From contig NZ_BCRM01000001.1 in the NCBI RefSeq assembly GCF_001552595.1, positions 1,240,001 to 1,304,000 on the forward strand: a stretch of DNA of 64,000 bases, written 5' to 3'. Numbering within the stretch: position 1 is the stretch's first letter; the number at the start of each line of letters is the position of its first letter. The DNA is from Rhodococcus erythropolis NBRC 15567 (lineage in GTDB: Bacteria > Actinomycetota > Actinomycetes > Mycobacteriales > Mycobacteriaceae). Below, one piece after another: positions 43,732 to 51,808 of the stretch. Both the position numbers and the translations under genes were made by a program. Below the pieces are notes generated by a model that saw only the letters and a program-made list of their open reading frames with translations, had not been told where the DNA came from and searched no databases.

Positions 43732-43750
43732 ATTAAGTCAGTGACTTATA
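43732..43750. promoter_or_regulatory. Operator-like site B upstream of the sulfatase-cluster TetR gene
   Basis: ATTAAG-N7-CTTATA containing the perfect palindrome TAAGTCA-G-TGACTTA (43734-43748). It overlaps a possible -10 (TATATG, 43747-43752; TTGCGG 16 nt upstream) and ends 10 nt before the TetR ATG, consistent with autorepression of a leaderless transcript. Confidence 0.6.
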
Positions 43751-43760
43751 TGGTCGGTAT

Positions 43761-44429
43761 ATGCCCGCCTCGTTGGATGCCAAGAACGCCATGATCGCCG
43801 TCGCCGAGCGGATGTTCGCCGAGCACGGTATTCACGAAGTATCCATGCGGGACGTGGCGACTGCGGCCGGGCAGCGCAACAACTCTGCAGTTCAGTATCA
43901 CTTCGGTGGGCGAGACGGTCTGGTGCTGGCCGTATTCCGGCATCGGATGGATCAGATCAATGCCGCGCGACTGACGTATCTGGACGACGTCGACGCCAGT
44001 GGGCGGACCGATCTGGTCCGTGCTTTGGTCGAAGCCTTCCTGTACCCGCTGGCCGATTTCATGGCGACGGTCGACGGGTCCAACTATGCGCGGTTCATCG
44101 CGAGAATTTCACCGTCAGTAGATACACAGAGTGCTGAGTTTCGCGAGGTCAGTGAAGGAATCAACGAGGTAGTCGGCAGGTTGACGCGGGCGTTGCCGCA
44201 TCTGCCCCGCCGCGTCGCGGTTGAACGGATCGATCTGACGTTCAACATGAGCGTCTCCGCTCTGGCAATCTTCGAGCAGCGCCGCGAAGACGAAAACCCC
44301 GTTGTTCAGGCAGATTTCGATACGACGGTGGATCATCTGGTCGATCTCGCGGTAGGAGCACTGACCGCGCCCCAAAGCGCACACAAACGCACACGAGCAA
44401 AGTGGGTGCACGCGTCGACTGACGTGTGA
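43761..44429 (+). CDS. TetR/AcrR-family regulator of the sulfatase cluster
   Basis: A 222-residue TetR protein: AMIAVAERMFAEHGIHEVSM then RDVATAAGQRNNSAVQYHFG is the HTH (about 8-55). The C-terminal ligand domain contains MATVDGSNYARFIARISP. No Shine-Dalgarno precedes the ATG at 43761, so the mRNA may be leaderless. It lies between the divergent arylsulfatase and the co-directional TauD-family gene, and probably controls both through sites A and B. Confidence 0.9.
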   Translation: MPASLDAKNAMIAVAERMFAEHGIHEVSMRDVATAAGQRNNSAVQYHFGGRDGLVLAVFRHRMDQINAARLTYLDDVDASGRTDLVRALVEAFLYPLADFMATVDGSNYARFIARISPSVDTQSAEFREVSEGINEVVGRLTRALPHLPRRVAVERIDLTFNMSVSALAIFEQRREDENPVVQADFDTTVDHLVDLAVGALTAPQSAHKRTRAKWVHASTDV

Positions 44430-44464
44430 CCCCGCGACACGACACGACAGGACGGAGTCATTCG

Positions 44465-45382
44465 ATGGCTACCCTTACATCATCACGAACAGTCCAAATC
44501 GGCAATCACACAATCGAATTCGGACCACGCGGAATGAGGCGCAATCCGGAAGGCGTTGAATCGAGGCCGTACGAGCGGTTCACTCTGACACCCGTCACAC
44601 CGTTCATCGGTGCCGAGATCAGCGATATCGACTTGCGTGATCCGTCGGAGGAGCAGATCGAGGACGTGCGCCGGGCCCTCCTCGAATGGAAGGTCGTGTT
44701 CTTTCGGGACCAGCCGATTTCGAGCTTGAATCATCGTGACTTCGCGGCCCATTGGGGTGAACTCGAGGTTCATCCACTTCTCCCGCAGGGAGAGGTCCCG
44801 GCAGTCGTCAGATTCGAACGCGGAGAGGACAGTCCAGGAACGGAGAACATCTGGCACGTCGACGTCACCTGGACGAAGACGCCGCCGCTTGGTTCAGTAC
44901 TTCGGGCGATCGACGTACCGCCTGCCGGTGGTGACACGCTCTGGGCCGATATGGGTAACGCCTTCGACTGCCTCCCCGACGAGATCAAGGACTTGATCGA
45001 CGGCAAGGACGCCATCCACGATTTTGTGCCGTCCTTCGGACGCGGCATGAGCCCGGAGAAGTTGGAGCAGATGAAGGAGCAGTACCCGCCGGTTCTGCAT
45101 CCGATGGTGCGTAAGCATCCGGAGACCGGGCGGAAGACGCTGTTCGTCAACAGCCTCTTCACCACCCACATTCCGGATATGGATCCTGTCGAAGGCAACG
45201 ATCTGCTCAACCTGCTGTTCGCGCAGGTCAAGGTCCCGGACTTTCAGTGCCGCTTCAAGTGGGCGCCGAATTCCATTGCCTTCTGGGACAACCGGGCCAC
45301 CCAGCACTACGCTGCGAGCGACTACTTCCCGCATCGCCGCGTCATGGAGCGGGTGGCCATCCTGGGGGACGTGCCCTTCTGA
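44465..45382 (+). CDS. TauD/TfdA-family Fe(II)/2-oxoglutarate dioxygenase (AtsK/TauD-like)
   Basis: The ATG at 44465 (GGAG upstream) gives 305 residues. The iron facial triad is HVD (H131, D133) in NIWHVDVTW and H281 in ATQHYAASDY, with a 2-oxoglutarate-binding arginine in PHRRVMERV. Relatives oxygenate taurine, alkyl sulfates or 2,4-D; the sulfatase neighbours make an alkyl sulfate ester or sulfonate the likely substrate, releasing sulfite or sulfate for sulfur assimilation. It follows the TetR gene by 35 nt. Confidence 0.88.
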   Translation: MATLTSSRTVQIGNHTIEFGPRGMRRNPEGVESRPYERFTLTPVTPFIGAEISDIDLRDPSEEQIEDVRRALLEWKVVFFRDQPISSLNHRDFAAHWGELEVHPLLPQGEVPAVVRFERGEDSPGTENIWHVDVTWTKTPPLGSVLRAIDVPPAGGDTLWADMGNAFDCLPDEIKDLIDGKDAIHDFVPSFGRGMSPEKLEQMKEQYPPVLHPMVRKHPETGRKTLFVNSLFTTHIPDMDPVEGNDLLNLLFAQVKVPDFQCRFKWAPNSIAFWDNRATQHYAASDYFPHRRVMERVAILGDVPF

Positions 45383-45383
45383 T

Positions 45384-46346
45384 CTACTCCTGCGGAATGC
45401 GGATGATGCACCGGAAGCCGACGTGGCAGGTCGAGGACTCCTCGGATTCGCCCTGCCGCGCGGCAGGGCGGTATCGCAAGCAGTAGTTCGGTGCACACAG
45501 ATGTGAGCCGCCCTTGATCACCCGTCGTGCGTAGGGTTCGCCGGCCAAGGCCTCGGTGGCGAACTCCGCGCGGGGATTGCGAGGAATGCAGCACGACGAG
45601 GCCGGCGCGACGTTCTTGGAACTGTGGGCGTGGTCGGACGTGTAGTGATCGGCCGTCCATTCCCACACGTTCCCGGCCATGTCGAACAGTCCGTAGCCGT
45701 TGGGCCGGAACTTTCCGACCGGAGCGGTGCGCTCGTACCCGTCCTCGAGCAGGTTCTCCCAGGGGAACTGGCCCTGCCATACGTTGCCACCGGGCCGCCC
45801 GCCCGGAGAGTCGTGATCGCCCCACACGTAGGCCTGGCGATCGAGTCCGCCGCGGGCGGCAAACTCCCACTCGGCCTCGGTCGGGAGTTCCTTGCCGGCC
45901 CACGCGGCGTAGGCCTGGGCGTCGAAGTACGACACGTGGGTGACGGGGTGCCGTTCACGTCCCCCGATGTTGCTGTCGGAGCCCTCGGGATGGCGCCAAT
46001 CGGCGCCGGGAGTGAACGACCACCACCGGGTGTAGTCGTCGAGTGAAACCGGGCCGGGTGGCGAATTGAAGACCAACGATCCCGGGACGAGGAGGGCTGG
46101 ATCGGCGTCGGGATAGTCGGCGGCATCCGGGGCGATTTCAGCAGTGGTGACGTGGCCGGTTGCCTTCACGAAGCGTCGGAACTCGGCGACTGTCACCGCC
46201 GTCGTGTCCATCCAGAATCCGTCGACGGTGACCTGGTGAACTGGGCGTTCTTCCGGATAGAAGTCTTCGGAGCCCATCCAGTACGTCCCACCCGGGATCA
46301 AAGACATGTTCTTCGGTGGAGTTGCCGTGGAGTGAGGCGTCGTCAT
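45384..46346 (-). CDS. Formylglycine-generating enzyme (sulfatase maturase)
   Basis: The ATG at 46346 gives 320 residues, the normal length. The FGE-sulfatase fold is shown by IPGGTYWMGS near the start, NGYGLFDMAGNVWEWTAD, and VIKGGSHLCAPNYCLRYRP, which holds the copper-binding Cys pair C284/C289. The enzyme oxidises the CxPxR cysteine of sulfatases to formylglycine, so it should activate the arylsulfatase of this cluster. It is convergent with the dioxygenase gene (1 nt between stops) and has its own promoter near the tRNA. Confidence 0.93.
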   Translation of the reverse strand: MTTPHSTATPPKNMSLIPGGTYWMGSEDFYPEERPVHQVTVDGFWMDTTAVTVAEFRRFVKATGHVTTAEIAPDAADYPDADPALLVPGSLVFNSPPGPVSLDDYTRWWSFTPGADWRHPEGSDSNIGGRERHPVTHVSYFDAQAYAAWAGKELPTEAEWEFAARGGLDRQAYVWGDHDSPGGRPGGNVWQGQFPWENLLEDGYERTAPVGKFRPNGYGLFDMAGNVWEWTADHYTSDHAHSSKNVAPASSCCIPRNPRAEFATEALAGEPYARRVIKGGSHLCAPNYCLRYRPAARQGESEESSTCHVGFRCIIRIPQE

Positions 46347-46395
46347 GAATTCAAGAATGGCACGTTGGTCGCGCCGATGTGGGGAGAGTCCCACC

Positions 46396-46471
46396 TGGTG
46401 CCCTCGGCAGGATTCGAACCTGCGACCCTTCCTTTAGGAGAGGAATGCTCTATCCCCTGAGCTACGAGGGC
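46396..46471 (-). tRNA. tRNA-Arg (anticodon CCU)
   Basis: Reading the minus strand, a 7-bp acceptor stem GCCCTCG/CGAGGGC (46471-46465 with 46406-46400), a D arm with GCTC...GAGC, an anticodon stem TTCCT/AGGAA with loop CTCCTAA (anticodon CCT), a T arm GCAGG-TTCGAAT-CCTGC, discriminator A and an encoded CCA are all present. It decodes AGG. Confidence 0.95.
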
Positions 46472-46493
46472 GGGGAGCGTACCGGCAAGCGCT

Positions 46494-46519
46494 GAAAACC
46501 CTGTGCTGCCGGGGTTTTC
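46494..46519. terminator. Hairpin upstream of the tRNA
   Basis: GAAAACCC (46494-46501) and GGGTTTTC (46512-46519), perfect 8 bp with a 10-nt loop. It looks like a terminator but no gene obviously ends here. It may be a remnant or may shield the tRNA from leftward read-through. Confidence 0.4.
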
Positions 46520-46713
46520 GCTTCCCGATACTACTGTTGCATCCGCTCGACCTGTCGGCACGAAGCCTCGGGCGTCACAGCTGCGCTAGTCAGTGTAGCG
46601 GCCCGCCGACGAGGTCGCGAAGTCGACGGTATCGCCGGGTGCAAGCAGGAGCCGAACCGATCGCACTGATCGCAATGGTGGTCACTGCGGTGCAGGCACG
46701 GCATGGTGCGGGA

Positions 46714-48093
46714 ATGACCCGCAGAATCCGCTTCAACGCCTTTGCCATGAACTGCGTCGCCCACCAATCGCCAGGTCTGTGGCGTCACCCGGAGGACCAG
46801 TCGTCCAGGTACACGGATCTGAGGTACTGGACGGAATTGGCGAAGCTCCTCGAACGTGGACGATTCGACGGGCTGTTCCTGGCCGATGTGTTGGGAACAT
46901 ACGACGTGTACGGCGGCAATCACGACGCAGCGCTGCGGCAGGGCGCGCAGGTACCGGTCTCGGACCCGCTACTGCTGGCGTCGGCGATGGCTGCCGTGAC
47001 CGAGCACTTGGGCTTCGGTATCACCGCAGGTACAGCTTTCGAGCATCCGTACCCGTTTGCTCGGCGCTTGAGCACCCTCGACCACCTGACGAACGGGCGA
47101 ATCGGGTGGAACGTGGTCACCGGATACCTCCCGTCGGCCGCACGGAACATGGGCGAGGACGACCAACTCCAGCACGACGATCGCTACGACCACGCGGACG
47201 AGTACCTCGAAGTCCTCTACAAGTTGTGGGAAACGTCGTGGGAAGACGACGCGGTGGTGCGTGACAGAACCACCGGGGTCTACACGGACCCCTCCAAGGT
47301 TCATCCGATCGAGCACGAAGGCAAGCACTTCACGGTTCCGGGCATCCACATCTCCGAACCTTCTCCGCAGCGGACGCCGGTCATCTTCCAGGCCGGCGCG
47401 TCGCCACGCGGGGTTCGGTTCGCCGCCGAGAATGCCGAGGCGATCTTTGTGGGTGCACCGACAAAGGCGATTCTCAAAGACACCGTTGCCCGAATCCGAA
47501 ACGAACTGACGAAGGTCGGGCGCGATCCGTACTCGGCCCGCATCTACACACTGTTGACGATCATCACCGACCGAACCCCCGAGTTGGCCCAGGCGAAGCT
47601 CGAGGACTACCGCAGCTACGCGAGTAGTGAAGGCGCACTCGTTTTCACCTCGGGGTGGATGGGAATTGATCTCTCCGGATACCGAGCGGACGAGCCGATC
47701 GGGAACGTCGAGAGCAACGCCATTCAATCCGCGGTCGCATCGTTTCGTCAGGCGGACGAGAAGGGCGGCGAGTGGACGGTGGGAGACATCGCGGAGTGGG
47801 CGGGTATCGGCGGGCTGGGCCCGATCGTCGTCGGTTCCGGCGAGGAGGTCGCCGACGAGTTGCAGGAGTGGGTCGCCGAGACCGACGTCGACGGCTTCAA
47901 TCTCGCGTACGCGGTGACTCCTGGAACCTTCGAAGACATTGTGGAGCATGTGATTCCGGAGCTGACGAGGAGGGGCGCCTACCAGAGCGACTACGAAGCG
48001 GGGACGCTGCGCAACAAATTGTTCGGGCGAGGGGACAGACTGCCGCTCGAACACCGAGGCCGGAGCTTCGACCGGATCCGCACTGCCGGCTGA
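46714..48093 (+). CDS. LLM-class flavin-dependent monooxygenase (NtaA/SnaA/DszA family)
   Basis: The ATG at 46714 gives 459 residues. RIRFNAFAMNCVAHQSPGLW at the N terminus, FDGLFLADVLGTYD, the FMN-region GRIGWNVVTGYLPSAARNMG and VIFQAGASPRGVRFAAENAE are hallmarks of the NtaA/DszA branch of FMNH2-dependent monooxygenases, which oxygenate nitrilotriacetate, sulfones or related compounds using a separate flavin reductase. None is adjacent. The sulfatase cluster next door makes an organosulfur substrate plausible. Grouping with the cluster to the right is also possible. Confidence 0.88.
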   Translation: MTRRIRFNAFAMNCVAHQSPGLWRHPEDQSSRYTDLRYWTELAKLLERGRFDGLFLADVLGTYDVYGGNHDAALRQGAQVPVSDPLLLASAMAAVTEHLGFGITAGTAFEHPYPFARRLSTLDHLTNGRIGWNVVTGYLPSAARNMGEDDQLQHDDRYDHADEYLEVLYKLWETSWEDDAVVRDRTTGVYTDPSKVHPIEHEGKHFTVPGIHISEPSPQRTPVIFQAGASPRGVRFAAENAEAIFVGAPTKAILKDTVARIRNELTKVGRDPYSARIYTLLTIITDRTPELAQAKLEDYRSYASSEGALVFTSGWMGIDLSGYRADEPIGNVESNAIQSAVASFRQADEKGGEWTVGDIAEWAGIGGLGPIVVGSGEEVADELQEWVAETDVDGFNLAYAVTPGTFEDIVEHVIPELTRRGAYQSDYEAGTLRNKLFGRGDRLPLEHRGRSFDRIRTAG

Positions 48094-48102
48094 GTGGGGA
48101 TC

Positions 48103-49128
48103 TCAGGACCAGCCGGGCCCCGGCACGTGCACCGAGGTGGTGAGGTCGATCGCCTCGATGTCCGAAGACCTCAGTTCCTCACCACACGCACTACAACCCA
48201 GCCTTGCTTCGAACCGCTTTCCACACGCCTTGTGATGGAGAACGATGTCCGGACCGTCCGCGGATCTGAACCAGCGCTGACCCCACGAGATCATGCACAT
48301 CACGACGGGGAAGTACGCGGTTCCCTTGTCGGTGAGTCGATACTCCGACCACTGTGGGCGATCCGGAAGCGGCCGCGTTTCCATCACACCGATCTCGGTG
48401 AGGTGCTTCAACCGATCGGCGACGATTGCCGGCGGCGCACCGGTGATCTCGGCGAACTCTCCGTAACGACGGGCACCTCGGAAAGCTGCCCCGATGATCG
48501 CTGCCGACCAGCGATTGCCGACGAGTTCCATCGTGTGAGCCAGGATTTCCGGTCGGCGTTCGGACTTGGTGGAGCGGCGCCTCGACGTTGCTTCGGGCAC
48601 ACTGCGTGAGAAGTCCCCACTCGGCCCCATTTGGGAGTCCAGGGATCGCACGTCGACGTCCTCGCCGCACTCCTTGCAACGCAGGATCGGAGTGAAGTCG
48701 TTTCCGCAGGTGCTGTGCCGTAGTGGCGGTAGTGGCGCGGTTTCATTCGGTGCCCACTGCTTCTCCCACGACCACATGGTGATGAGGACCGGCCAGATCG
48801 ACTGGCCTTTGCGAGTGACCGAGTATTCGTGCCTCGGCGGGTTCTGCTGGTACTCCCGGCGCTCGAGCATTCCGCCGGCCGTCAGGACTGCCAACCGTGA
48901 GGACAGCACCGAGTTGGAGATTCCCCCGAGAGCCAGCCAGTCGTTGTATCGACGCGACCCCAAAAGGGCGAACCGCAGAATCCAGAGGTTCCACTCGTCT
49001 CCCAGTAGCCCGAGCGTGACCGCCAGTGCGTTGGGTCCGCCCGCAGGCAACTCGGTGACGCCCACCGACGGCGTGGGTGTCGGAGATCCGGCCGACGCCG
49101 AAGATCCGGTTGCATTCACTCGTACCAC
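48103..49128 (-). CDS. Fused double HxlR-type regulator with two zinc-ribbon-like segments
   Basis: A 341-residue protein consisting of two copies of one module. Each copy is an HxlR winged helix (first copy LLGDEWNLWILRFALLGSRR about 42-61 with HEYSVTRKG; second copy LVGNRWSAAIIGAAFRGARR about 203-222 with EYRLTDKG) followed by a four-cysteine zinc-ribbon-like stretch (CGNDF...LRCKECGED; CGKRF...LGCSACGEE). Typical HxlR proteins are about 120 residues with one HTH, so this is an internal duplication. It converges on the LLM gene and lies downstream of the thiolase operon. Confidence 0.85.
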   Translation of the reverse strand: MVRVNATGSSASAGSPTPTPSVGVTELPAGGPNALAVTLGLLGDEWNLWILRFALLGSRRYNDWLALGGISNSVLSSRLAVLTAGGMLERREYQQNPPRHEYSVTRKGQSIWPVLITMWSWEKQWAPNETAPLPPLRHSTCGNDFTPILRCKECGEDVDVRSLDSQMGPSGDFSRSVPEATSRRRSTKSERRPEILAHTMELVGNRWSAAIIGAAFRGARRYGEFAEITGAPPAIVADRLKHLTEIGVMETRPLPDRPQWSEYRLTDKGTAYFPVVMCMISWGQRWFRSADGPDIVLHHKACGKRFEARLGCSACGEELRSSDIEAIDLTTSVHVPGPGWS

Positions 49129-49200
49129 CCAGAAATCATAGGCCGCGAACCCTGCGGCACCGCGAGACCGTACCGAGTGGTCTGCAGAAAGAGTCGGGAA

Positions 49201-50067
49201 TCACTCGATACGGGCAATGAGTAACGCTTCCTGGGTGATCTGGCAGATCTGGAGTCCGGACTGATCGAAGACCGCGGCATTCACGACTGCTCTGCCGGCA
49301 TGAGCAGTGGGTGTCGAATGCTCGAAGAGGAGCCACTCGTCCGCTCGCACGGGACGCTGAAACCACATCGTGTGATCGAGGGACACGCCCGTCCAATCCG
49401 TATCGAGCGAGTGCTCCTGCCCGATGTCGTAGCCGTGCGGAGTCAGCGCGGTTGCCATCAGCATCAGATCACTGGCATAGGCGAGAGCAGCGACGTGAAT
49501 CAGCGGATCGTCGCTCAGTCGCTGAGCCGAACGCATCCAGATGTTGCGCGGAGGCGCCGCCGAATGCGTCGTGGGGGACTGCGAATCGAGGGGGGACACA
49601 CGAATCTCGATGGCGGAGAACTCCTCCCACACCTCGCCCAGCCCGCCGTCTGCCTCGGCCAACTCCTGCAACGTCACGCACTCAGCGGGCGGGAGCGCGG
49701 CGGGTACGGCTCGACTGTGAGTGATGCCCTCGTCGATCGAGGAGGCTGATACCGTCGAACGGCAGACGAGTCGTCCGTCCTGGTGGACGTCGACGCCTCT
49801 GGTGGACAGGCGTTTTCCGTCCCGAAGACGATCTACCGAGAACTCGGTCGCGCGATTCGTCGACCCCGGGCGAAGGAAGTGCGTGTGGACGGAACTGATC
49901 GCTTTGCCGTCGGTAACCGTGTGCCCGGCTGCGAGAATCGACTGGGCGACCAGTTGGCCGCCGAACAACTGAGGTAGCCGAACACCGTCGTTCGACCCTT
50001 GCCACCGGTCCTGGCCGGTCGATTCCAGATCGAAGACGTCAGCGAGACCACTCGTGGGGGCGCTCAC
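49201..50067 (-). CDS. Acyl-CoA thioesterase II (TesB family)
   Basis: A 288-residue double-hotdog thioesterase: RLPQLFGGQLVAQSILAAG and SSVHTHFLRPGSTNRATEFS in the N-terminal hotdog, and SLDHTMWFQRPVRADEWLLF in the second, with the acidic/threonine active-site region conserved. It hydrolyses acyl-CoA to free acid and CoA. The start codon overlaps the stop of the DUF1295 gene (GTGA), making it the last gene of a leftward operon: thiolase, SDR, DUF1295, TesB. Confidence 0.9.
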   Translation of the reverse strand: MSAPTSGLADVFDLESTGQDRWQGSNDGVRLPQLFGGQLVAQSILAAGHTVTDGKAISSVHTHFLRPGSTNRATEFSVDRLRDGKRLSTRGVDVHQDGRLVCRSTVSASSIDEGITHSRAVPAALPPAECVTLQELAEADGGLGEVWEEFSAIEIRVSPLDSQSPTTHSAAPPRNIWMRSAQRLSDDPLIHVAALAYASDLMLMATALTPHGYDIGQEHSLDTDWTGVSLDHTMWFQRPVRADEWLLFEHSTPTAHAGRAVVNAAVFDQSGLQICQITQEALLIARIE

Positions 50068-50888
50068 GACGCGTGGTTTCGTGCCGGACGGGGCGGACGG
50101 GGAAAGAAGCCACTGGTCCGGGCGACGTAGTCGTCGTAGGCCTGGCCTTTGCTCTTGCGCATGCCTCGTTCGAGCAAGGCCTTACCGCTGTAGCTCACCA
50201 GTAGTTTGATCATGACGATCGGCGAGACGATCGTGATCAGCGCCAATGGATCACCAAGCGCGAGGATGAACAGTCCGACCCAGACACATGCGTCGCCGAA
50301 GTAGTTGGGATGCCGGGTCCAGGCCCAGAGTCCACGATCCATCACCATTCCCGAATTGGCCGGATCTGCCTTGAAGCGGGAAAGTTGGTAGTCACCAACC
50401 GATTCGAAGACGAAGCCGACGGTCCAGACTGCGATGCCGATCGCGCCGAGGACTCCGAGGGCGCGAAACTCGTACATCGCGTACTGGACCGGCAGCGACA
50501 CCACGAGAATGAGAACGCCCTGGAGGCCGTAGATTTTGCGAATCAGGAACGGAACCAGCGGTCCCTGTTGATGTTTGAGCAGGGCAGTGTAGCGCTTGTC
50601 CTGCCCGTGCCCACGGTTTCGGAAGCCGATGTAGAGGCCGAGTCGCATTCCCCACACCACGGTCAGTGCCAGCACCACGAGGCGACGTAGATCGTTGCCG
50701 TCCGATCCGATGGACGTCAGGTACGAGACGACGGCGACGACGGCGAAGCCAGGCCCCCAACAGATGTCGATGATCGAGTGATTGTTCATCCGGATGGCTA
50801 CGGCCATCACGACTGCGATGAAGACGAGCACGGCGAGTGCGCTCACACCGAAGTTCAGTGCAAGGTCGCCCAATGGGATGTCGGTCAT
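50064..50888 (-). CDS. DUF1295 (steroid 5-alpha-reductase-like) membrane protein
   Basis: A 274-residue integral membrane protein with six to seven helices. SIIDICWGPGFAVV, RLGLYIGFRNRG and WAWTRHPNYFGDACVWVG (about 205-222) define the DUF1295/ICMT-like fold shared with steroid 5-alpha reductases; the latter contains the NADPH-binding H-PNY-G signature. It could reduce an enone or alkene in a terpenoid or steroid-like intermediate. The start overlaps the SDR stop codon by 4 nt. Confidence 0.88.
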   Translation of the reverse strand: MTDIPLGDLALNFGVSALAVLVFIAVVMAVAIRMNNHSIIDICWGPGFAVVAVVSYLTSIGSDGNDLRRLVVLALTVVWGMRLGLYIGFRNRGHGQDKRYTALLKHQQGPLVPFLIRKIYGLQGVLILVVSLPVQYAMYEFRALGVLGAIGIAVWTVGFVFESVGDYQLSRFKADPANSGMVMDRGLWAWTRHPNYFGDACVWVGLFILALGDPLALITIVSPIVMIKLLVSYSGKALLERGMRKSKGQAYDDYVARTSGFFPRPPRPARNHAS

Positions 50889-51808
50889 GCGCGCGCTTTC
50901 TGATTGTGGTGGTCGAGCAGTTCGGAAGCGAAGTCCGCGAAGGCTTCCTGTGCGCTCGGATAGGTGTGATGAGTGCCGAGCCGGCTGGTCACGAGCAGTG
51001 CGTCGAGCGCTTTGGCATCGAGTTCTGTGGTGGTGGGCAAGAATTCGGTCGAGCCCTCGACGGCGTCGGCCGAACGCACTCCGTTACCTGCCGTGACGAT
51101 CACCTGCCCGTTGGTCGTGGACTCGGGATCGACGAGGGCAGTGACCACCGGGGCTACCAGGTCGGCCCCCATGATGTCGATGAATCGTGGGTCCATTCCG
51201 GACTCGGTCATCTGCGTAGTGGCATAGGGCAGTACGACATTGGTGAACACATTGCGACTCGAACCTTCGCCGGCCGCGGTGCGGCCCAGTGCGATGACGG
51301 CACCCTTACTGGCGGCGTAGGCGGACACGGTGGGTTCGCCGTGCAGTCCTGCGGTCGAGGCAATCATCACGATGCGCCCGAATCCGGCTTCGCGCATGAC
51401 TCGGGAGGCTTCAGCGGCAACCAGCGCGGTCCCGACGACGTTTGTCGTGATGACGGTGCTGAGGTTCTCGGCGGTGGTGCGATGGAGCATCTGTGGACCG
51501 CTGACCGCGGCACTGGTGATGCAGAAGTCGAGTCGTCCGAACCGAGTGAGAGCGTCGTCCACCAACTTTCGGCCGACCTCGGGGTCGGTGACGTCGTCGT
51601 GGTTGGCGACGGCGTGGCCACCGGCTTCGAGGATTTCGTCGACGACCTGATCTGCAGGGCCCCGGCCGCTCGCGTCGAGTGTGCGATTTCGGTTGTTGAC
51701 GATCACCGTGACCCCTCGGCTCGCGAGATGCAGTGCGACGGCACGGCCGAGGCCCTTACCCCCTCCCGTGACGACGGCAACGCGGCCCGAGAGTGAACTG
51801 GCGGTCAC
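50885..51808 (-). CDS. Short-chain dehydrogenase/reductase, 3-hydroxyacyl-CoA dehydrogenase type
   Basis: The GTG at 51808, overlapping the thiolase stop (GTGA), gives 307 residues. The cofactor motif is GGGKGLG (about 16-22) and the catalytic motif is YAASKG with an upstream serine in MIASTAG. The length and long C-terminal extension recall the dehydrogenase half of the peroxisomal MFE-2/17-beta-HSD4 type. Placed beside thiolase and thioesterase, it most likely oxidises a 3-hydroxyacyl-CoA intermediate. Confidence 0.88.
   Translation of the reverse strand: MTASSLSGRVAVVTGGGKGLGRAVALHLASRGVTVIVNNRNRTLDASGRGPADQVVDEILEAGGHAVANHDDVTDPEVGRKLVDDALTRFGRLDFCITSAAVSGPQMLHRTTAENLSTVITTNVVGTALVAAEASRVMREAGFGRIVMIASTAGLHGEPTVSAYAASKGAVIALGRTAAGEGSSRNVFTNVVLPYATTQMTESGMDPRFIDIMGADLVAPVVTALVDPESTTNGQVIVTAGNGVRSADAVEGSTEFLPTTTELDAKALDALLVTSRLGTHHTYPSAQEAFADFASELLDHHNQKARA

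Noticed and set aside
46396-46471. tRNA-Arg as the attachment site of a genomic island
   Set aside because: No integrase gene and no direct repeat of the tRNA 3' end was found on either side of the sulfatase or catabolic clusters.
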